The notes: generated from the letters alone by a model not told the origin. DNA of 48,890 nucleotides from Alphaproteobacteria bacterium (GCA_030835385.1 JAURPI010000040.1:142735-191624); one strand, 5' to 3'. Counted from the stretch's first letter, positions 30,979 to 40,412 are shown. Translations and numbers: made by a program.

Positions 30979-32613
30979 ATGATTTTCTCTGAAGTTTCTG
31001 TCGATGATGCTGAAGACGCGATCCTCGCCCATACAATTCGCGGGGACGGCTGGATACTGAAGAAAGGCCACCGCCTTGCGGCGGAAGATTGTAAGGTTTT
31101 ATCTGAGGCACAAATTAAGACGATATTTGCAGCTGTTCTGGAAGAGGGTGACGTTGGAGAGGACAGTGCTGCACAGTCCGTGGCCAACGGCATTTCGGGT
31201 GCTGGTGTGTCGCTTTCCGCAGCTCATACTGGCCGATGCAATCTCTTTTCAGATTTTGACGGTGTGTTTCGTGTTAATGCCGACGCAATCAATCGCCTCA
31301 ATGCAGTGGACGAGTCTATTACAATTGCGACACTACCTGATTATGCAAATGTACGCGTAGGGCAGACGGTTGGCACTGTTAAGATTATTCCGTTTGCGGT
31401 TGATGAACGCGTTTTGTCGGCTGCCACGCAAAGCTTAGGTGAGAGCGCATTTGCTGTTTCTGTCGAGACCTTCCAAGCGCTTTCGGTCGTACTCATAAAT
31501 ACAACACTCCCAACGCTAAAAGAATCCGTAGTATCCAAAACAACGGCACTTACTGAACGTCGTTTGCAGAGACTTGGAGCTACCGTCGAGAAGGTGGTCA
31601 CCTGCGACCACAAAAACTCAGATATAGCGGAGTCAATTCACCAAGCCAGAGAAAGTGGCCCGGACCTGATTTTAGTTGTCGGTGCATCTGTTACGGTCGA
31701 CCGCAGAGATGTTGTGCCATCTGGTATCGTTAAGGCAGGTGGAGAAATTGAGTATTTTGGGATGCCTATTGATCCCGGCAACCTGATGCTCTTAGCCAAG
31801 CATGACAAGACGCCAATTCTTGTCCTGCCAGGTTGCGCAAGGTCTCCTAAGCTAAACGGTATTGATTGGGTGCTCGAACGATTAGCGGCAAGATTGCCGG
31901 TCACGAAAAACGTAATCTCTGGTCTGGGTGTCGGTGGGTTGCTTGTTGATAGCCCCATGCGGCCGATGCCGCGAGATGAAGCAGTGAGAGGACCCGACGG
32001 CGAGAAGACGAACGACGACATTGGCGCGGTTGTGCTCGCGGCTGGACAATCTCGGCGGATGGGTGCGGTCAACAAACTGCTACAGCCAGTGAACGGTATT
32101 CCGTTAATTAGACATACCGTCGAACAAGTGCTGGCCTCGAAGGTATCCTCCGTTGTTGTGGTAACGGGATATGAGAGTGCTGAGGTCGAGTCCGCGCTTT
32201 CTGGGTTGAATATTTCTTTTGTCCACAACTCAGAATTTGATGGCGGGTTATCTACTTCTCTGGTTTCCGGATTGGCCATTGTGCCGCAAACCTGCAAGGG
32301 GGCAGTTGTGTGTTTAGGTGATATGCCCGGGATATTGTCTGATCATATTGATGCGCTAGTTGATCAGTTTGACCCAGACGCTGGAAGGTCCATTGGGGTC
32401 CCTGTCCATAGGGGTAAGCGGGGCAACCCCATTTTGTGGGCGAGGCGTTTTTTTGACGCCATGGCGGACGTCTCAGGAGATGTCGGTGCGCGGCATCTCA
32501 TTGGGGCCAACGCAGACCTTGTCTATAAAGTAGAATTTGACGACACTGCGGTTCTGACAGATTTGGATACGCCAGAAGAATGGAAAAGGTTCCGCGAAGC
32601 GGAGCCATCGTAG
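30979..32613 (+). CDS. MoeA-like / MocA-like fusion (molybdenum cofactor cytidylylation)
   Basis: A 544-residue two-domain protein. The first about 330 residues form a MoeA/MogA-like molybdopterin-binding part (DDAEDAILAHTI at the N-terminus, then DLILVVGASVTVDRRDVVPS). From about residue 347 a MobA-like nucleotidyltransferase follows: VVLAAGQSRRMGAVNKLL is the NTP-binding loop, with CLGDMPGI as the metal-binding motif and RGKRGNPILW further on. MocA adds CMP to molybdopterin to form the dinucleotide cofactor of xanthine-dehydrogenase-family enzymes, so the fusion fits the operon. The start follows the XdhC gene by 8 bp. Confidence 0.85.
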   Translation: MIFSEVSVDDAEDAILAHTIRGDGWILKKGHRLAAEDCKVLSEAQIKTIFAAVLEEGDVGEDSAAQSVANGISGAGVSLSAAHTGRCNLFSDFDGVFRVNADAINRLNAVDESITIATLPDYANVRVGQTVGTVKIIPFAVDERVLSAATQSLGESAFAVSVETFQALSVVLINTTLPTLKESVVSKTTALTERRLQRLGATVEKVVTCDHKNSDIAESIHQARESGPDLILVVGASVTVDRRDVVPSGIVKAGGEIEYFGMPIDPGNLMLLAKHDKTPILVLPGCARSPKLNGIDWVLERLAARLPVTKNVISGLGVGGLLVDSPMRPMPRDEAVRGPDGEKTNDDIGAVVLAAGQSRRMGAVNKLLQPVNGIPLIRHTVEQVLASKVSSVVVVTGYESAEVESALSGLNISFVHNSEFDGGLSTSLVSGLAIVPQTCKGAVVCLGDMPGILSDHIDALVDQFDPDAGRSIGVPVHRGKRGNPILWARRFFDAMADVSGDVGARHLIGANADLVYKVEFDDTAVLTDLDTPEEWKRFREAEPS

Positions 32614-32682
32614 TTGAGTTTGTGATTGAATTTGAGGGTCCTTGCGAGTGGAGGGCCCGGGTTGTTTTTGGGGAGAATGTTT

Positions 32683-33732
32683 GTGGTCGACGCAGCTGAA
32701 GCCGGTGAGGGCATAACTAAGACTGACGTTATTATAATTGGAGCAGGGCCGGTCGGCTTGTTCGCCGTATTTGAGCTTGGCCTGCTTGGGCTTCAAAGTG
32801 CCGTCATTGACATCCTAGATCGCCCCGGCGGTCAATGTGCGGAGTTGTATCCTGAGAAACCTATCCTGGATATTCCAAGCCGCTTGAAAGTGACTGGACA
32901 GGAACTGACGGATGATCTGATGAAGCAGATTGAGCCGTTCTCACCAATCATGCATTTCAACCAAATGGCCGATAGCCTGGTTAAGCAGGACAATGGGCAT
33001 TGGCGTATGACCACTGATATGGGGATTGTGATTGAAGCGCCTGTTGTTTGCATTGCTGGAGGCGGGGGCAGCTTTACACCGAAGAAACCAAAGATCGAAG
33101 GTATCGAACCGTTTGAAAATAAATCTCTCTTTTATGCGGTGCGTAAGATGGAGCAGTTCAAAGGAAAGAATCTGCTGGTTGCTGGTGGTGGGGATTCTGC
33201 TTTGGATTGGGTGGTAGCCTTAAGCGACCATGTTGAAAGCATGCACCTCGTACACCGTCGGGCCGAATTCAGAGCCGTACAGGATACGGTGGATAAAATG
33301 CGGGAACTAGAAGCGGCGGGTAAAGTAACCGTTCATGTTGCCGACGTGCCCCGTCTCAATGGATCAGACGGACAAATTGCGTCTGTTACTCTCAAAAGTA
33401 AGGAAAGCGGCGAAGAGTACGATGTCAAATGCGACACGATGCTGGCATTTTATGGATTGACCATGAAACTCGGTCCTATCGCCGGGTGGGGTATCAACAT
33501 GGAGAGTAACCGGGTCGCTGTTGATACGGAAAAATTCGAGACCTCAGAGCCGGGCATATTCTGTATTGGTGATATGTGTACTTACCCAGGCAAACTAAAG
33601 CTGATCTTGTCTGGCTTTCATGAGTCTGCGCTGATGGCTCATGCTTGTTTTCATTACGCCCGCCCAGACCAGAAACTCAAGTTCGAACACACAACATCAA
33701 GTTCCAACATTCAGCAAAAACTAGGTCAGTAA
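32683..33732 (+). CDS. Ferredoxin/flavodoxin-NADP reductase, thioredoxin-reductase-like
   Basis: About 349 residues. The FAD-binding dinucleotide motif IIGAGPVGLFAVFEL is near the N-terminus, then GGQCAELYPEKPILDIP, the NADPH site VAGGGDSALDWVVAL and a C-terminal FAD contact FCIGDMCTYPGKLKLIL. It lacks the redox CxxC of thioredoxin reductases, which marks it as the TrxR-like ferredoxin-NADP reductase class. The GTG at 32683 is about 7 nt after GGGGAG; an ATG two codons upstream is 1 nt from it, so GTG is preferred. It could supply low-potential electrons to the oxygenases and iron-sulfur proteins encoded nearby, but it is probably a general enzyme. Confidence 0.88.
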   Translation: MVDAAEAGEGITKTDVIIIGAGPVGLFAVFELGLLGLQSAVIDILDRPGGQCAELYPEKPILDIPSRLKVTGQELTDDLMKQIEPFSPIMHFNQMADSLVKQDNGHWRMTTDMGIVIEAPVVCIAGGGGSFTPKKPKIEGIEPFENKSLFYAVRKMEQFKGKNLLVAGGGDSALDWVVALSDHVESMHLVHRRAEFRAVQDTVDKMRELEAAGKVTVHVADVPRLNGSDGQIASVTLKSKESGEEYDVKCDTMLAFYGLTMKLGPIAGWGINMESNRVAVDTEKFETSEPGIFCIGDMCTYPGKLKLILSGFHESALMAHACFHYARPDQKLKFEHTTSSSNIQQKLGQ

Positions 33733-33744
33733 CAGGCACAGCAA

Positions 33745-33765
33745 CCCGCGACGTTTGGTCGCGGG
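33745..33765 (+). terminator. GC-rich hairpin after the reductase gene
   Basis: CCCGCGAC (33745-33752) pairs perfectly with GTCGCGGG (33758-33765) around a 5-nt loop, shortly after the stop codon. There is no T-run, so it may be a pause or a weak terminator only. Confidence 0.4.
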
Positions 33766-33884
33766 ACGGTAACTTCACTGTCGAGTGGATGGTTGCTTGA
33801 TAGATTGCGCTACAGCCTGTGATGGCGTACACGTCGCGCTCACATGAAACATCCGCTCGTTCAAACAATTTAAAGAGACCCACA

Positions 33885-35474
33885 ATGGCCTCCCTTAAAG
33901 ATGAGGTGGCTCGACGCCGGACTTTTGCGATTATTTCGCACCCTGATGCTGGCAAGACCACCTTGACTGAGAAACTGCTACTTTTCGGTGGCGCTATTCA
34001 ATTGGCCGGCGCTGTTAAGGCCAAAGGTGAGCGCCGGCGTGCGCGATCTGATTGGATGAAGGTGGAGAAGGAGCGGGGCATCTCAGTGGCTTCGTCCGTT
34101 ATGACCTACGATTACGACGGCAACACGTTTAATCTTCTGGACACACCTGGCCACGAAGATTTTAGCGAAGATACCTACCGTACTCTAACGGCTGTAGATT
34201 CTGCGGTGATGGTGATGGATTGTGCGAAGGGTATCGAAGCGCAAACGCTCAAACTGTTCGAGGTCTGCCGGCTTCGGGACATGCCCATCGCAACATTTAT
34301 CAACAAAATGGATCGCGACGGGCAGGACCCATTTGACCTACTTGACGAGATTGAGCAACGGCTGGCGTTGGACGTCACTCCTGCAAGTTGGCCTATTGGT
34401 ATGGGGCGGCATTTCCTCGGATGCTACGACCTTTTAAACGACCGACTGGTATTGGTTGCGCGCTCTAAGGGCGAACGGCCCGACCAGGGAACAGTGTGTG
34501 AAGGAATTGACGATCCGCAGCTTGACGCACTACTGCCTGCCGACGCTGTTGCCAAGTTACGTGAAGAGGTGGAGATGGTGCGTGGGCTTTGCCCACCCTT
34601 CGATCGCGACGCCTACCTTGAAGGAACGCTGACACCTGTTTGGTTTGGTAGCGCGGTCAATAATTTTGGAGTGCAAGAACTGCTTGAAGGCTTGTCGAAA
34701 CTGGCGCCTTCACCGCGCCTTCAACCAACCGTTGAACGTAAAATTACACCTGATGAAGAAAAAGTGGCCGGATTTGTTTTCAAGATCCAAGCCAACATGG
34801 ATCCCAAGCACCGGGATAGAATTGCTTTTTTCCGCCTAAGTTCAGGCCATTTCAAAAAAGGCCAGAAGCTTCTGCACGTTAGGTCTGGAAAGACCTTGTC
34901 TATTCACAATCCAGTTCTATTTCTGGCTCAAGACCGTGAAACTGCAGAAGAGGCATGGCCGGGTGACATCATTGGTATCCCTAACCATGGAAATCTAAGA
35001 ATTGGCGATGCTTTGACAGAAGGCGAGGCTCTAAATTTTTCGGGGATTCCTAGTTTTGCGCCGGAGCTCTTGCAGGCCGCGCGTCCAGAAGACCCCATGA
35101 AAGCCAAGCATCTTGGGCGGGCGTTGCAGCAGCTTGCAGAAGAGGGGGCCGCTAGCGTCTTTCGACCACGCATCGGGTCAGATTGGATTGTTGGTGTTGT
35201 AGGTGGTTTACAATTTGAAGTGATGGCTGACCGTATACGTACCGAATATGATGTCCCCGTGCACTTTGAAGCGACTTCCTTATACACGGCACGATGGATT
35301 GAGGCCGATGACCCTGCATTAATTAAGCAATTCATCAACAAGAATGAAGCAAGTGTGGGCCAAGATCATGATGAGGCCCCCGTATTTCTAGCGCGAAACG
35401 CCTGGCATATGGGGAAAGCGGAAGAAGATTGGCCAAAAATTAAATTTCGAAAAACGAAAGAGCAGCTACACTAG
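33885..35474 (+). CDS. prfC: Peptide chain release factor 3
   Basis: A 529-residue translational GTPase. G1 is in SHPDAGKTTLTEKLL, switch I follows with RARSDWMKVEKERGISV, G3 is in DTPGHEDFSEDTYRT and G4 in FINKMDRDGQDP. The C-terminal domains II and III include FKIQANMDPKHRDRIAFFR and VGGLQFEVMADRI, specific to RF3. It recycles RF1 and RF2 from the ribosome. The ATG at 33885 starts at the family N-terminus (MASLKDEVARRRTFA); 22 extra upstream codons are not used. Confidence 0.95.
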   Translation: MASLKDEVARRRTFAIISHPDAGKTTLTEKLLLFGGAIQLAGAVKAKGERRRARSDWMKVEKERGISVASSVMTYDYDGNTFNLLDTPGHEDFSEDTYRTLTAVDSAVMVMDCAKGIEAQTLKLFEVCRLRDMPIATFINKMDRDGQDPFDLLDEIEQRLALDVTPASWPIGMGRHFLGCYDLLNDRLVLVARSKGERPDQGTVCEGIDDPQLDALLPADAVAKLREEVEMVRGLCPPFDRDAYLEGTLTPVWFGSAVNNFGVQELLEGLSKLAPSPRLQPTVERKITPDEEKVAGFVFKIQANMDPKHRDRIAFFRLSSGHFKKGQKLLHVRSGKTLSIHNPVLFLAQDRETAEEAWPGDIIGIPNHGNLRIGDALTEGEALNFSGIPSFAPELLQAARPEDPMKAKHLGRALQQLAEEGAASVFRPRIGSDWIVGVVGGLQFEVMADRIRTEYDVPVHFEATSLYTARWIEADDPALIKQFINKNEASVGQDHDEAPVFLARNAWHMGKAEEDWPKIKFRKTKEQLH

Positions 35475-35502
35475 GCCACTCGCTAGGCACGAGGAGAACG
35501 CG

Positions 35503-35847
35503 ATGCAGATCGAAAGAACAGATATTGGCGACATCATGAGCCAGGCGGTTGTGCATGGTGATATGATTTACCTTTCTGGGCAAGTGTCTTCCAATTCCGA
35601 TGATGTCGCGGGACAGACGCGGGATATTTTAGACAAAATTGACACTTTGTTGAGCCGCTTTGGGGTGCAGAAAACCCGTATTCTTTCAGCAACAATCTAC
35701 CTCGCCGATATTTCTACGTTCTCGGAGATGAACGAGGTATGGAAAAAGTGGGTGCCTGTTGGCGCGACACCTGCGCGAACGACCGTTGAGGCCAAATTGG
35801 CGATGCCCGAATTTCTAGTGGAAATTACGGTCGTAGCCTGCCGTTAG
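35503..35847 (+). CDS. RidA-family protein
   Basis: A 114-residue member of the RidA/YjgF/UK114 superfamily, trimeric enzymes that hydrolyse reactive enamine/imine intermediates. It shows GDMIYLSGQVSSNSDD near residue 20, AGQTRDILDKIDTLL, and the C-terminal strand with the substrate Arg region GATPARTTVEAKL, including the Glu expected in EITVVACR. The ATG has GAGGAG about 9 nt upstream, 28 bp after prfC, so it may be read from the same transcript. Confidence 0.9.
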   Translation: MQIERTDIGDIMSQAVVHGDMIYLSGQVSSNSDDVAGQTRDILDKIDTLLSRFGVQKTRILSATIYLADISTFSEMNEVWKKWVPVGATPARTTVEAKLAMPEFLVEITVVACR

Positions 35848-35907
35848 GATTAAGCCGGTCCATGAATAGTCTGGTAGCGGGATCGAAATGGGCTAACCGC
35901 TACCACT

Positions 35908-37512
35908 ATGTATATTTTATCTGATGTCATTATCTTTCTCGCTGCTGGAGTCTCGGTAGTAGGCCTTTTTCAGTGGCTAGGATTAGGTGCGGTCCTTGGC
36001 TATTTGATCTCTGGAAGCCTAATAGGTCCTTACGCTTTTGGCCTGATCACCGAAACTGAGATTATTACCCTGATTGGTGAGTATGGTGTTGTCTTCCTGC
36101 TATTCATCATCGGCTTAGAATTACCTCTCGAGAGAATTCGGGTGATGCGCGGGCCAATATTTGGTCTAGGCTTGGTGCAGGTGCTGATCTCGACCCTGCT
36201 TATTTTTCTCGTCGCCCTTTGGGTCAATGTCCTAGTACCGACAGCTCTGTTAATTGGCGCTGCTCTGTCTCTTTCATCAACAGCAGTTGTTTTGACCCTG
36301 TTGTCTGATCGAGGGCGGTTGACCACTCGAATGGGCCGTAGCGTATTTGGCGTTCTGCTTATGCAAGACCTAGCCGTAGGTCCATTGTTGGCAGTCGTTG
36401 TAGCTGCGGGCATTGGCGGAGAATCGTTAGTCGGGATACTCGGAACGGCCTTCTTTAAAATGCTGGCCGCAATTCTCGTTATACTGGTTCTTGGCCGTTG
36501 GCTTCTTGAACGTGTGTTCAGGACGATCAGTAGTATTCGCAGCACTGACGTGTTTGCAGGTTTCACATTGCTTGTTCTTTTTTGTGCCGCTGCCTTAACC
36601 GAGTACGCTGGCCTTTCACTTGCGTTTGGCGCGTTTCTGGCAGGAATGCTTTTGGCAGACACCCCATATCGTCATCAGGTGGCCGCAGAAATACTGCCGT
36701 TTAGAGGTCTGCTTCTTGGGTTGTTCTTTATGGGCGTCGGCATGGGGATTGATATAGACCTTGTGCTGAATAGAAGCAGAGATATTGCTTTGTTTGTGGT
36801 CAGTATAATGACGCTTAAGGCAGTTACTATGTTTGTAATTGCACGTTTGTCTGGTCTGATGACCGTCGATTCAATTGAGTCCGGCGTCTATTTGTCCCAA
36901 GGCGGAGAATTTGCGTTTGTGTTGCTCGCTGCCGGAGCGAGTTCAGGCCTGGTGGACGGACCAACCGTTCAAGTAATCGCTGTTGCAGTCGCTCTTTCTA
37001 TGTTGGTAACGCCCCTTTTAGCGAGAGCAACCGCTTTCCTCATTGCACGATGGGAGTTGGCGACAGTCATTGATGTTGGTGCCATCGAGCAGGATTCAGA
37101 TGAGCTGAACAACCATACTGTTGTTATTGGCGTCGGTAGGGTTGGTAGAGAAGTTGCAATTAGACTCCAAGAAGCGAACCGTCCTTATGTTTGCCTTGAT
37201 ATTGACCCTCATGCGATAGCGGTGGCGCGACAAGAGGAAATCTCTGTCTATTTTGGTGATGCAACACGGCCGGAGGTGTTGGAAGCCGTTGGCTTAAACC
37301 GAGCCCAGGCGTTGGTTATCGCAATTGATGATCCGCGCCACGCTGTTCAGATGATGAATTTAGTTAAATACATACTACCCAACCTTACGGTCTACGCCCG
37401 AGCTCGCGACGCCCAGCATGCAAAAATGTTAGAGCGGGCAGGGGCAGCTTCGACTGTGCCGGAAGTTATCCCAACTGCGACACAACTGGCGGACCTCGCC
37501 ATGAAAAATTAG
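35908..37512 (+). CDS. KefB/KefC-type cation:proton antiporter (CPA2)
   Basis: A 534-residue membrane protein with about 12 hydrophobic segments to residue 385 (for example LLFIIGLELPLERIRVMRG and LTEYAGLSLAFGAFLAGMLL) followed by a TrkA-N/RCK nucleotide-binding domain starting VVIGVGRVGREVAIRLQ. It exports K+ or Na+ in exchange for protons at the inner membrane. The conserved GLELPL and LLMQDLAVGP stretches are present. It resembles Kef transporters but I cannot tell whether glutathione gates it. The ATG has no strong ribosome binding site. Alone in its transcript apart from possible read-through from RidA. Confidence 0.88.
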   Translation: MYILSDVIIFLAAGVSVVGLFQWLGLGAVLGYLISGSLIGPYAFGLITETEIITLIGEYGVVFLLFIIGLELPLERIRVMRGPIFGLGLVQVLISTLLIFLVALWVNVLVPTALLIGAALSLSSTAVVLTLLSDRGRLTTRMGRSVFGVLLMQDLAVGPLLAVVVAAGIGGESLVGILGTAFFKMLAAILVILVLGRWLLERVFRTISSIRSTDVFAGFTLLVLFCAAALTEYAGLSLAFGAFLAGMLLADTPYRHQVAAEILPFRGLLLGLFFMGVGMGIDIDLVLNRSRDIALFVVSIMTLKAVTMFVIARLSGLMTVDSIESGVYLSQGGEFAFVLLAAGASSGLVDGPTVQVIAVAVALSMLVTPLLARATAFLIARWELATVIDVGAIEQDSDELNNHTVVIGVGRVGREVAIRLQEANRPYVCLDIDPHAIAVARQEEISVYFGDATRPEVLEAVGLNRAQALVIAIDDPRHAVQMMNLVKYILPNLTVYARARDAQHAKMLERAGAASTVPEVIPTATQLADLAMKN

Positions 37513-37580
37513 CGGCATGCTCTTTGTTAAAAAGAGAGAGTCTTTACCGACCCGCGATACTGCGCATAGGCTAGCGCATC

Positions 37581-37934
37581 ATGACTGACACACAGAAATT
37601 AGATTTGAAGACGTTCCGAAAACAGTTGGAAAAGCGGCGATCTGAGCTTTTAGATACAGCCGCAATGACAACAGGTGATCGTAAACCTGTCGAGTTGGAT
37701 CAGACCGTTCAAGGGCGTCTGTCTCGAATGGATGCGTTACAGCAACGAGAAATGGCACTGGCTACTCAGAGAAGACGTGACGTGGAATTGGCCCGCATTG
37801 AAGCTGCTTTGATACGGCTTGATACAGACGATTATGGATATTGTGCTAGCTGTGACGAAGATATCGCTGTTGGTCGTCTCAAGTCAGACCCCGCTGAACC
37901 GCTGTGCGTTGAATGCGCAGCCGAGAGCCGATAA
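37581..37934 (+). CDS. TraR/DksA-family zinc-finger regulator
   Basis: A 117-residue protein with an N-terminal helical hairpin (FRKQLEKRRSELLDTAAM, QREMALATQRRRDVELARIE) and a C-terminal four-Cys zinc finger (CASC ... CVEC, about 17 residues apart). DksA-type proteins enter the secondary channel of RNA polymerase; the short length and the missing DxxDxA-like acidic tip suggest a DksA paralogue of unclear role. The stop lies 7 bp from the convergent egtD stop. Confidence 0.85.
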   Translation: MTDTQKLDLKTFRKQLEKRRSELLDTAAMTTGDRKPVELDQTVQGRLSRMDALQQREMALATQRRRDVELARIEAALIRLDTDDYGYCASCDEDIAVGRLKSDPAEPLCVECAAESR

Positions 37935-37941
37935 TCCGGCC

Positions 37942-38889
37942 TCAGGCGGCTACTTTGAGGTAGTGCACGCTGAATAGATTGTTTTTGTCTGTCCACGTGC
38001 GATCAGGCTCAAAGCCAGTCTCGCGGCCGATTTGATGAAACTCATCAATATCGTACTTGTGCGAATTTTCTGTGTGAATGCTTTCGTCTTTCTGAAAGGC
38101 AAATGGCTTTCCATCAACTGAGACGACCTGTTCTTTAAGGCTCACCAAGTGCATCTCGACGCGGCCCTTGTCTTCCACATAGCGTGCATCATGGGCAAAG
38201 GAGTCCAGGTCAAACGTTCCCGATAGTTCGCGATTGATTCGCGCGAGCAAGTTGAGGTTAAAGTCCGCTGTGACACCCTGTTGATCGTTGTAGGCGGCCT
38301 TCAATATTTCTGGATCTTTTTTAAGGTCTACGCCAATGACCAGGCCACCGCCATCACCAAGCATGCCCGCAGCCATGGCCAGGAAATCATGGGCTTCATT
38401 CCTGGAAAAGTTGCCAATTGTTGACCCTGGAAAGAAGCCGGCTTTAGCCCCTTGATCAACGATGTCAGGAAGATCAAAAGACCTCGTGAAATCAGCGCAC
38501 ACAGGTATGACGTCAAGATTGGGATAATCTTTCGAAATGGATTCCGCGGCTCCGAACAGGTGTTCTCGAGAAATATCTACGGGAACGTAGCTGGTTAATC
38601 CCTTAGCTGCATTCAACAAAATCCGTATCTTGACGCTGGACCCAGAGCCAAACTCGATAAGATGTTGACCGTCTACTAGCTCCGCAATTTCGCCAGCTCG
38701 ATCCGATAGCAGTCCCACTTCTGTGCGTGTTGGGTAATATTCATCAAGTGCGCATATCTTGTCGAATAGTGCTGAACCGGTAGCGTCGTAAAAGTACTTT
38801 GGCGCTAAGGTTTTTTGTGTTTGAGACAGGCCCTGAATCACATCCGATAGAAACTGATCGTCAGCGCCTTTATCTTTGGAGTCTAGCAT
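37942..38889 (-). CDS. egtD: L-histidine N-alpha-methyltransferase (ergothioneine synthesis)
   Basis: A 315-residue SAM-dependent methyltransferase. It shows APKYFYDATGSALFDKICAL at the start, EYYPTRTEVGLL, the SAM loop LIEFGSGSSVKIRILL, and FFPGSTIGNFSRNEA. EgtD trimethylates histidine to hercynine, the first step to ergothioneine. The ATG at 38889 overlaps the egtB stop as TAATG, with GGAGGAT just upstream, so a longer frame to 38928 is rejected. The pairing with egtB makes the assignment strong. Confidence 0.93.
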   Translation of the reverse strand: MLDSKDKGADDQFLSDVIQGLSQTQKTLAPKYFYDATGSALFDKICALDEYYPTRTEVGLLSDRAGEIAELVDGQHLIEFGSGSSVKIRILLNAAKGLTSYVPVDISREHLFGAAESISKDYPNLDVIPVCADFTRSFDLPDIVDQGAKAGFFPGSTIGNFSRNEAHDFLAMAAGMLGDGGGLVIGVDLKKDPEILKAAYNDQQGVTADFNLNLLARINRELSGTFDLDSFAHDARYVEDKGRVEMHLVSLKEQVVSVDGKPFAFQKDESIHTENSHKYDIDEFHQIGRETGFEPDRTWTDKNNLFSVHYLKVAA

Positions 38890-40190
38890 TAGATATCCTC
38901 CGCCAAACGTACACCGGCGAACATCCATCGCTGATGAGGGTAAAAGAAGTTTCGGTAACTCTTACGTATGTGTCCAGCTGGTGTGGCGCAACTCCCGCCG
39001 CGCAATACCATCTGATTCGACATGAATTTACCGTTGTATTCACCCACAGCACCCACTGCTACTTTAAATCCAGGGTAGGGCACATATGGTGATTGAGTAT
39101 GCTCCCATACGTCGCCAATCATCTGGGACAAATTTTCATTTTTGGAGATTGGAATAGGGCGTAGCGCGCCACTTGGTAGAAGGTTGCCATCAATGGCGAT
39201 GGTATTCGCCGCCGTTTCCCATTCCGCTTCTGTCGGAAGGCGTTTTCCTGACCACGAAGCGAAGGCGTCTGCCTCGTAATAGCTCACGTGGCTGACCGGT
39301 GCATCAGGGTTAATGGGTTGTCGTCCCCGCAGTCCAAAGGCAGACCACTGGTCGTCTGCGCTCTTGCGCCAATACAAGGGGGCTGACCAGCCGCTGGTTT
39401 GTACATGGGCCCATCCGTCTGCCAACCAGAACTCAGGTCGCGCGTAGCCACCATCATCGATAAAGTTAAGCCATTCCTGATTGGTGGCCAGGCGGTTGGC
39501 TATACGAAAGGGTCTGATAAGAATTTCATGCCGAGGTTCTTCGTTGTCGAAGGCGAATTCATTTTCTGTGCGCGAGTCAAAACCTATTTCAGAAATTCCA
39601 CCGGGAAATTCCTTCCAAGTCATTGGTCCGGGGCTTTGGGCAGGAAGAGGGGTTGTTCGCGCGTAAGCTGGTTCGGTTGGGTTGCAAGAGAATGCGTGGA
39701 GAATGTCCATGAGCAGCAGTTCTTGATGCTGCTGTTCGTGATGAATACCGAGAATAATTAGGGGGTTGATGGCGCTCCATACGTCTTCACTACAATTTTC
39801 AATGAGGGTGGAGATGACCCCATTTACATGGGATCGATATTTGCCAATTTCTTCTGAACTGGGGCGGGTTAATATGCCTCGCTCAGGACGAGGGTGCCGG
39901 GCTCCAATCGCCTCGTAATACGAATTGAAGAGGTACCCATAGGTTGTGTCATAGAGGTCGTAGTCTTGAGCATGTGGAGTTAGGACGAATGTCTCGAAGA
40001 ACCATGTTGTATGCGCTCTATGCCACTTAACAGGGCTCGCATCTGGCATGGATTGAATGGTTTGATCTTCTGGGGTGAGGGGCGCGCAAAGCGTTTCGGT
40101 TAACGCTCGCGTTTCCTCCAAGCGGGTCAATATCTGACTGCGTGAAGCGCTAGGTGTGGTCTCTGGGGTTATTGAGGGGATAACAGACAT
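38889..40190 (-). CDS. egtB: Hercynine sulfoxide synthase
   Basis: A 433-residue protein. N-terminal DinB-like domain: SPVKWHRAHTTWFFETF and the metal-ligand stretch GIHHEQQHQELLLMDILHAF, giving the three-His iron site. The C-terminal sulfatase-modifying-factor domain (FGE type) carries LPTEAEWETAA, GDVWEHTQSPY and LRGGSCATP. EgtB uses iron and O2 to join hercynine to a thiol (cysteine or gamma-glutamylcysteine). The ATG at 40190 has GGGGAAG 3 nt upstream. The gene partner EgtC is not seen, as in the variant that uses cysteine directly; EgtE is also not in the window. Confidence 0.93.
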   Translation of the reverse strand: MSVIPSITPETTPSASRSQILTRLEETRALTETLCAPLTPEDQTIQSMPDASPVKWHRAHTTWFFETFVLTPHAQDYDLYDTTYGYLFNSYYEAIGARHPRPERGILTRPSSEEIGKYRSHVNGVISTLIENCSEDVWSAINPLIILGIHHEQQHQELLLMDILHAFSCNPTEPAYARTTPLPAQSPGPMTWKEFPGGISEIGFDSRTENEFAFDNEEPRHEILIRPFRIANRLATNQEWLNFIDDGGYARPEFWLADGWAHVQTSGWSAPLYWRKSADDQWSAFGLRGRQPINPDAPVSHVSYYEADAFASWSGKRLPTEAEWETAANTIAIDGNLLPSGALRPIPISKNENLSQMIGDVWEHTQSPYVPYPGFKVAVGAVGEYNGKFMSNQMVLRGGSCATPAGHIRKSYRNFFYPHQRWMFAGVRLAEDI

Positions 40191-40309
40191 GAACTTCCCC
40201 AGTTCTATTCTATTCTTGGAACGGCGCACCCTAGCCGATGGGACCCCAAAACAAAACTGTGAGCCCCTGATAGTTCTTGGAGCCAGTTATGTAAATTACG
40301 CGGAGCGCC

Positions 40310-40412
40310 ACTAACTAATTGATTAATAAAGATATTATTATTGATAAGGTTGGCGAAATAATATAAGATAAATCTAATATATGTTTACAAAACCCCTCTA
40401 TTAATCTATTAT
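40310..40412. other. AT-rich stretch in the egtB-rpoH intergenic region
   Basis: The 453-bp gap between egtB and rpoH is strikingly AT-rich from about 40310 to 40412, with many TTAAT, AATAAT and TATATA runs, unlike any neighbouring sequence. It probably contains the divergent promoters of egtB and rpoH and may bind nucleoid proteins (inference). No gene fits in it. Confidence 0.5.

Noticed and set aside
31638-32297. 219-codon minus-strand open frame inside the MoeA-MocA gene
   Set aside because: It is antisense to a well-supported gene; its translation is Thr/Ser/Pro-rich with no motif, and it has no ribosome binding site.
36030-36662. 210-codon minus-strand open frame inside the KefB/C-type antiporter
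   Set aside because: Ser/Thr/Arg-rich mirror of a hydrophobic membrane protein, a usual shadow of such genes.
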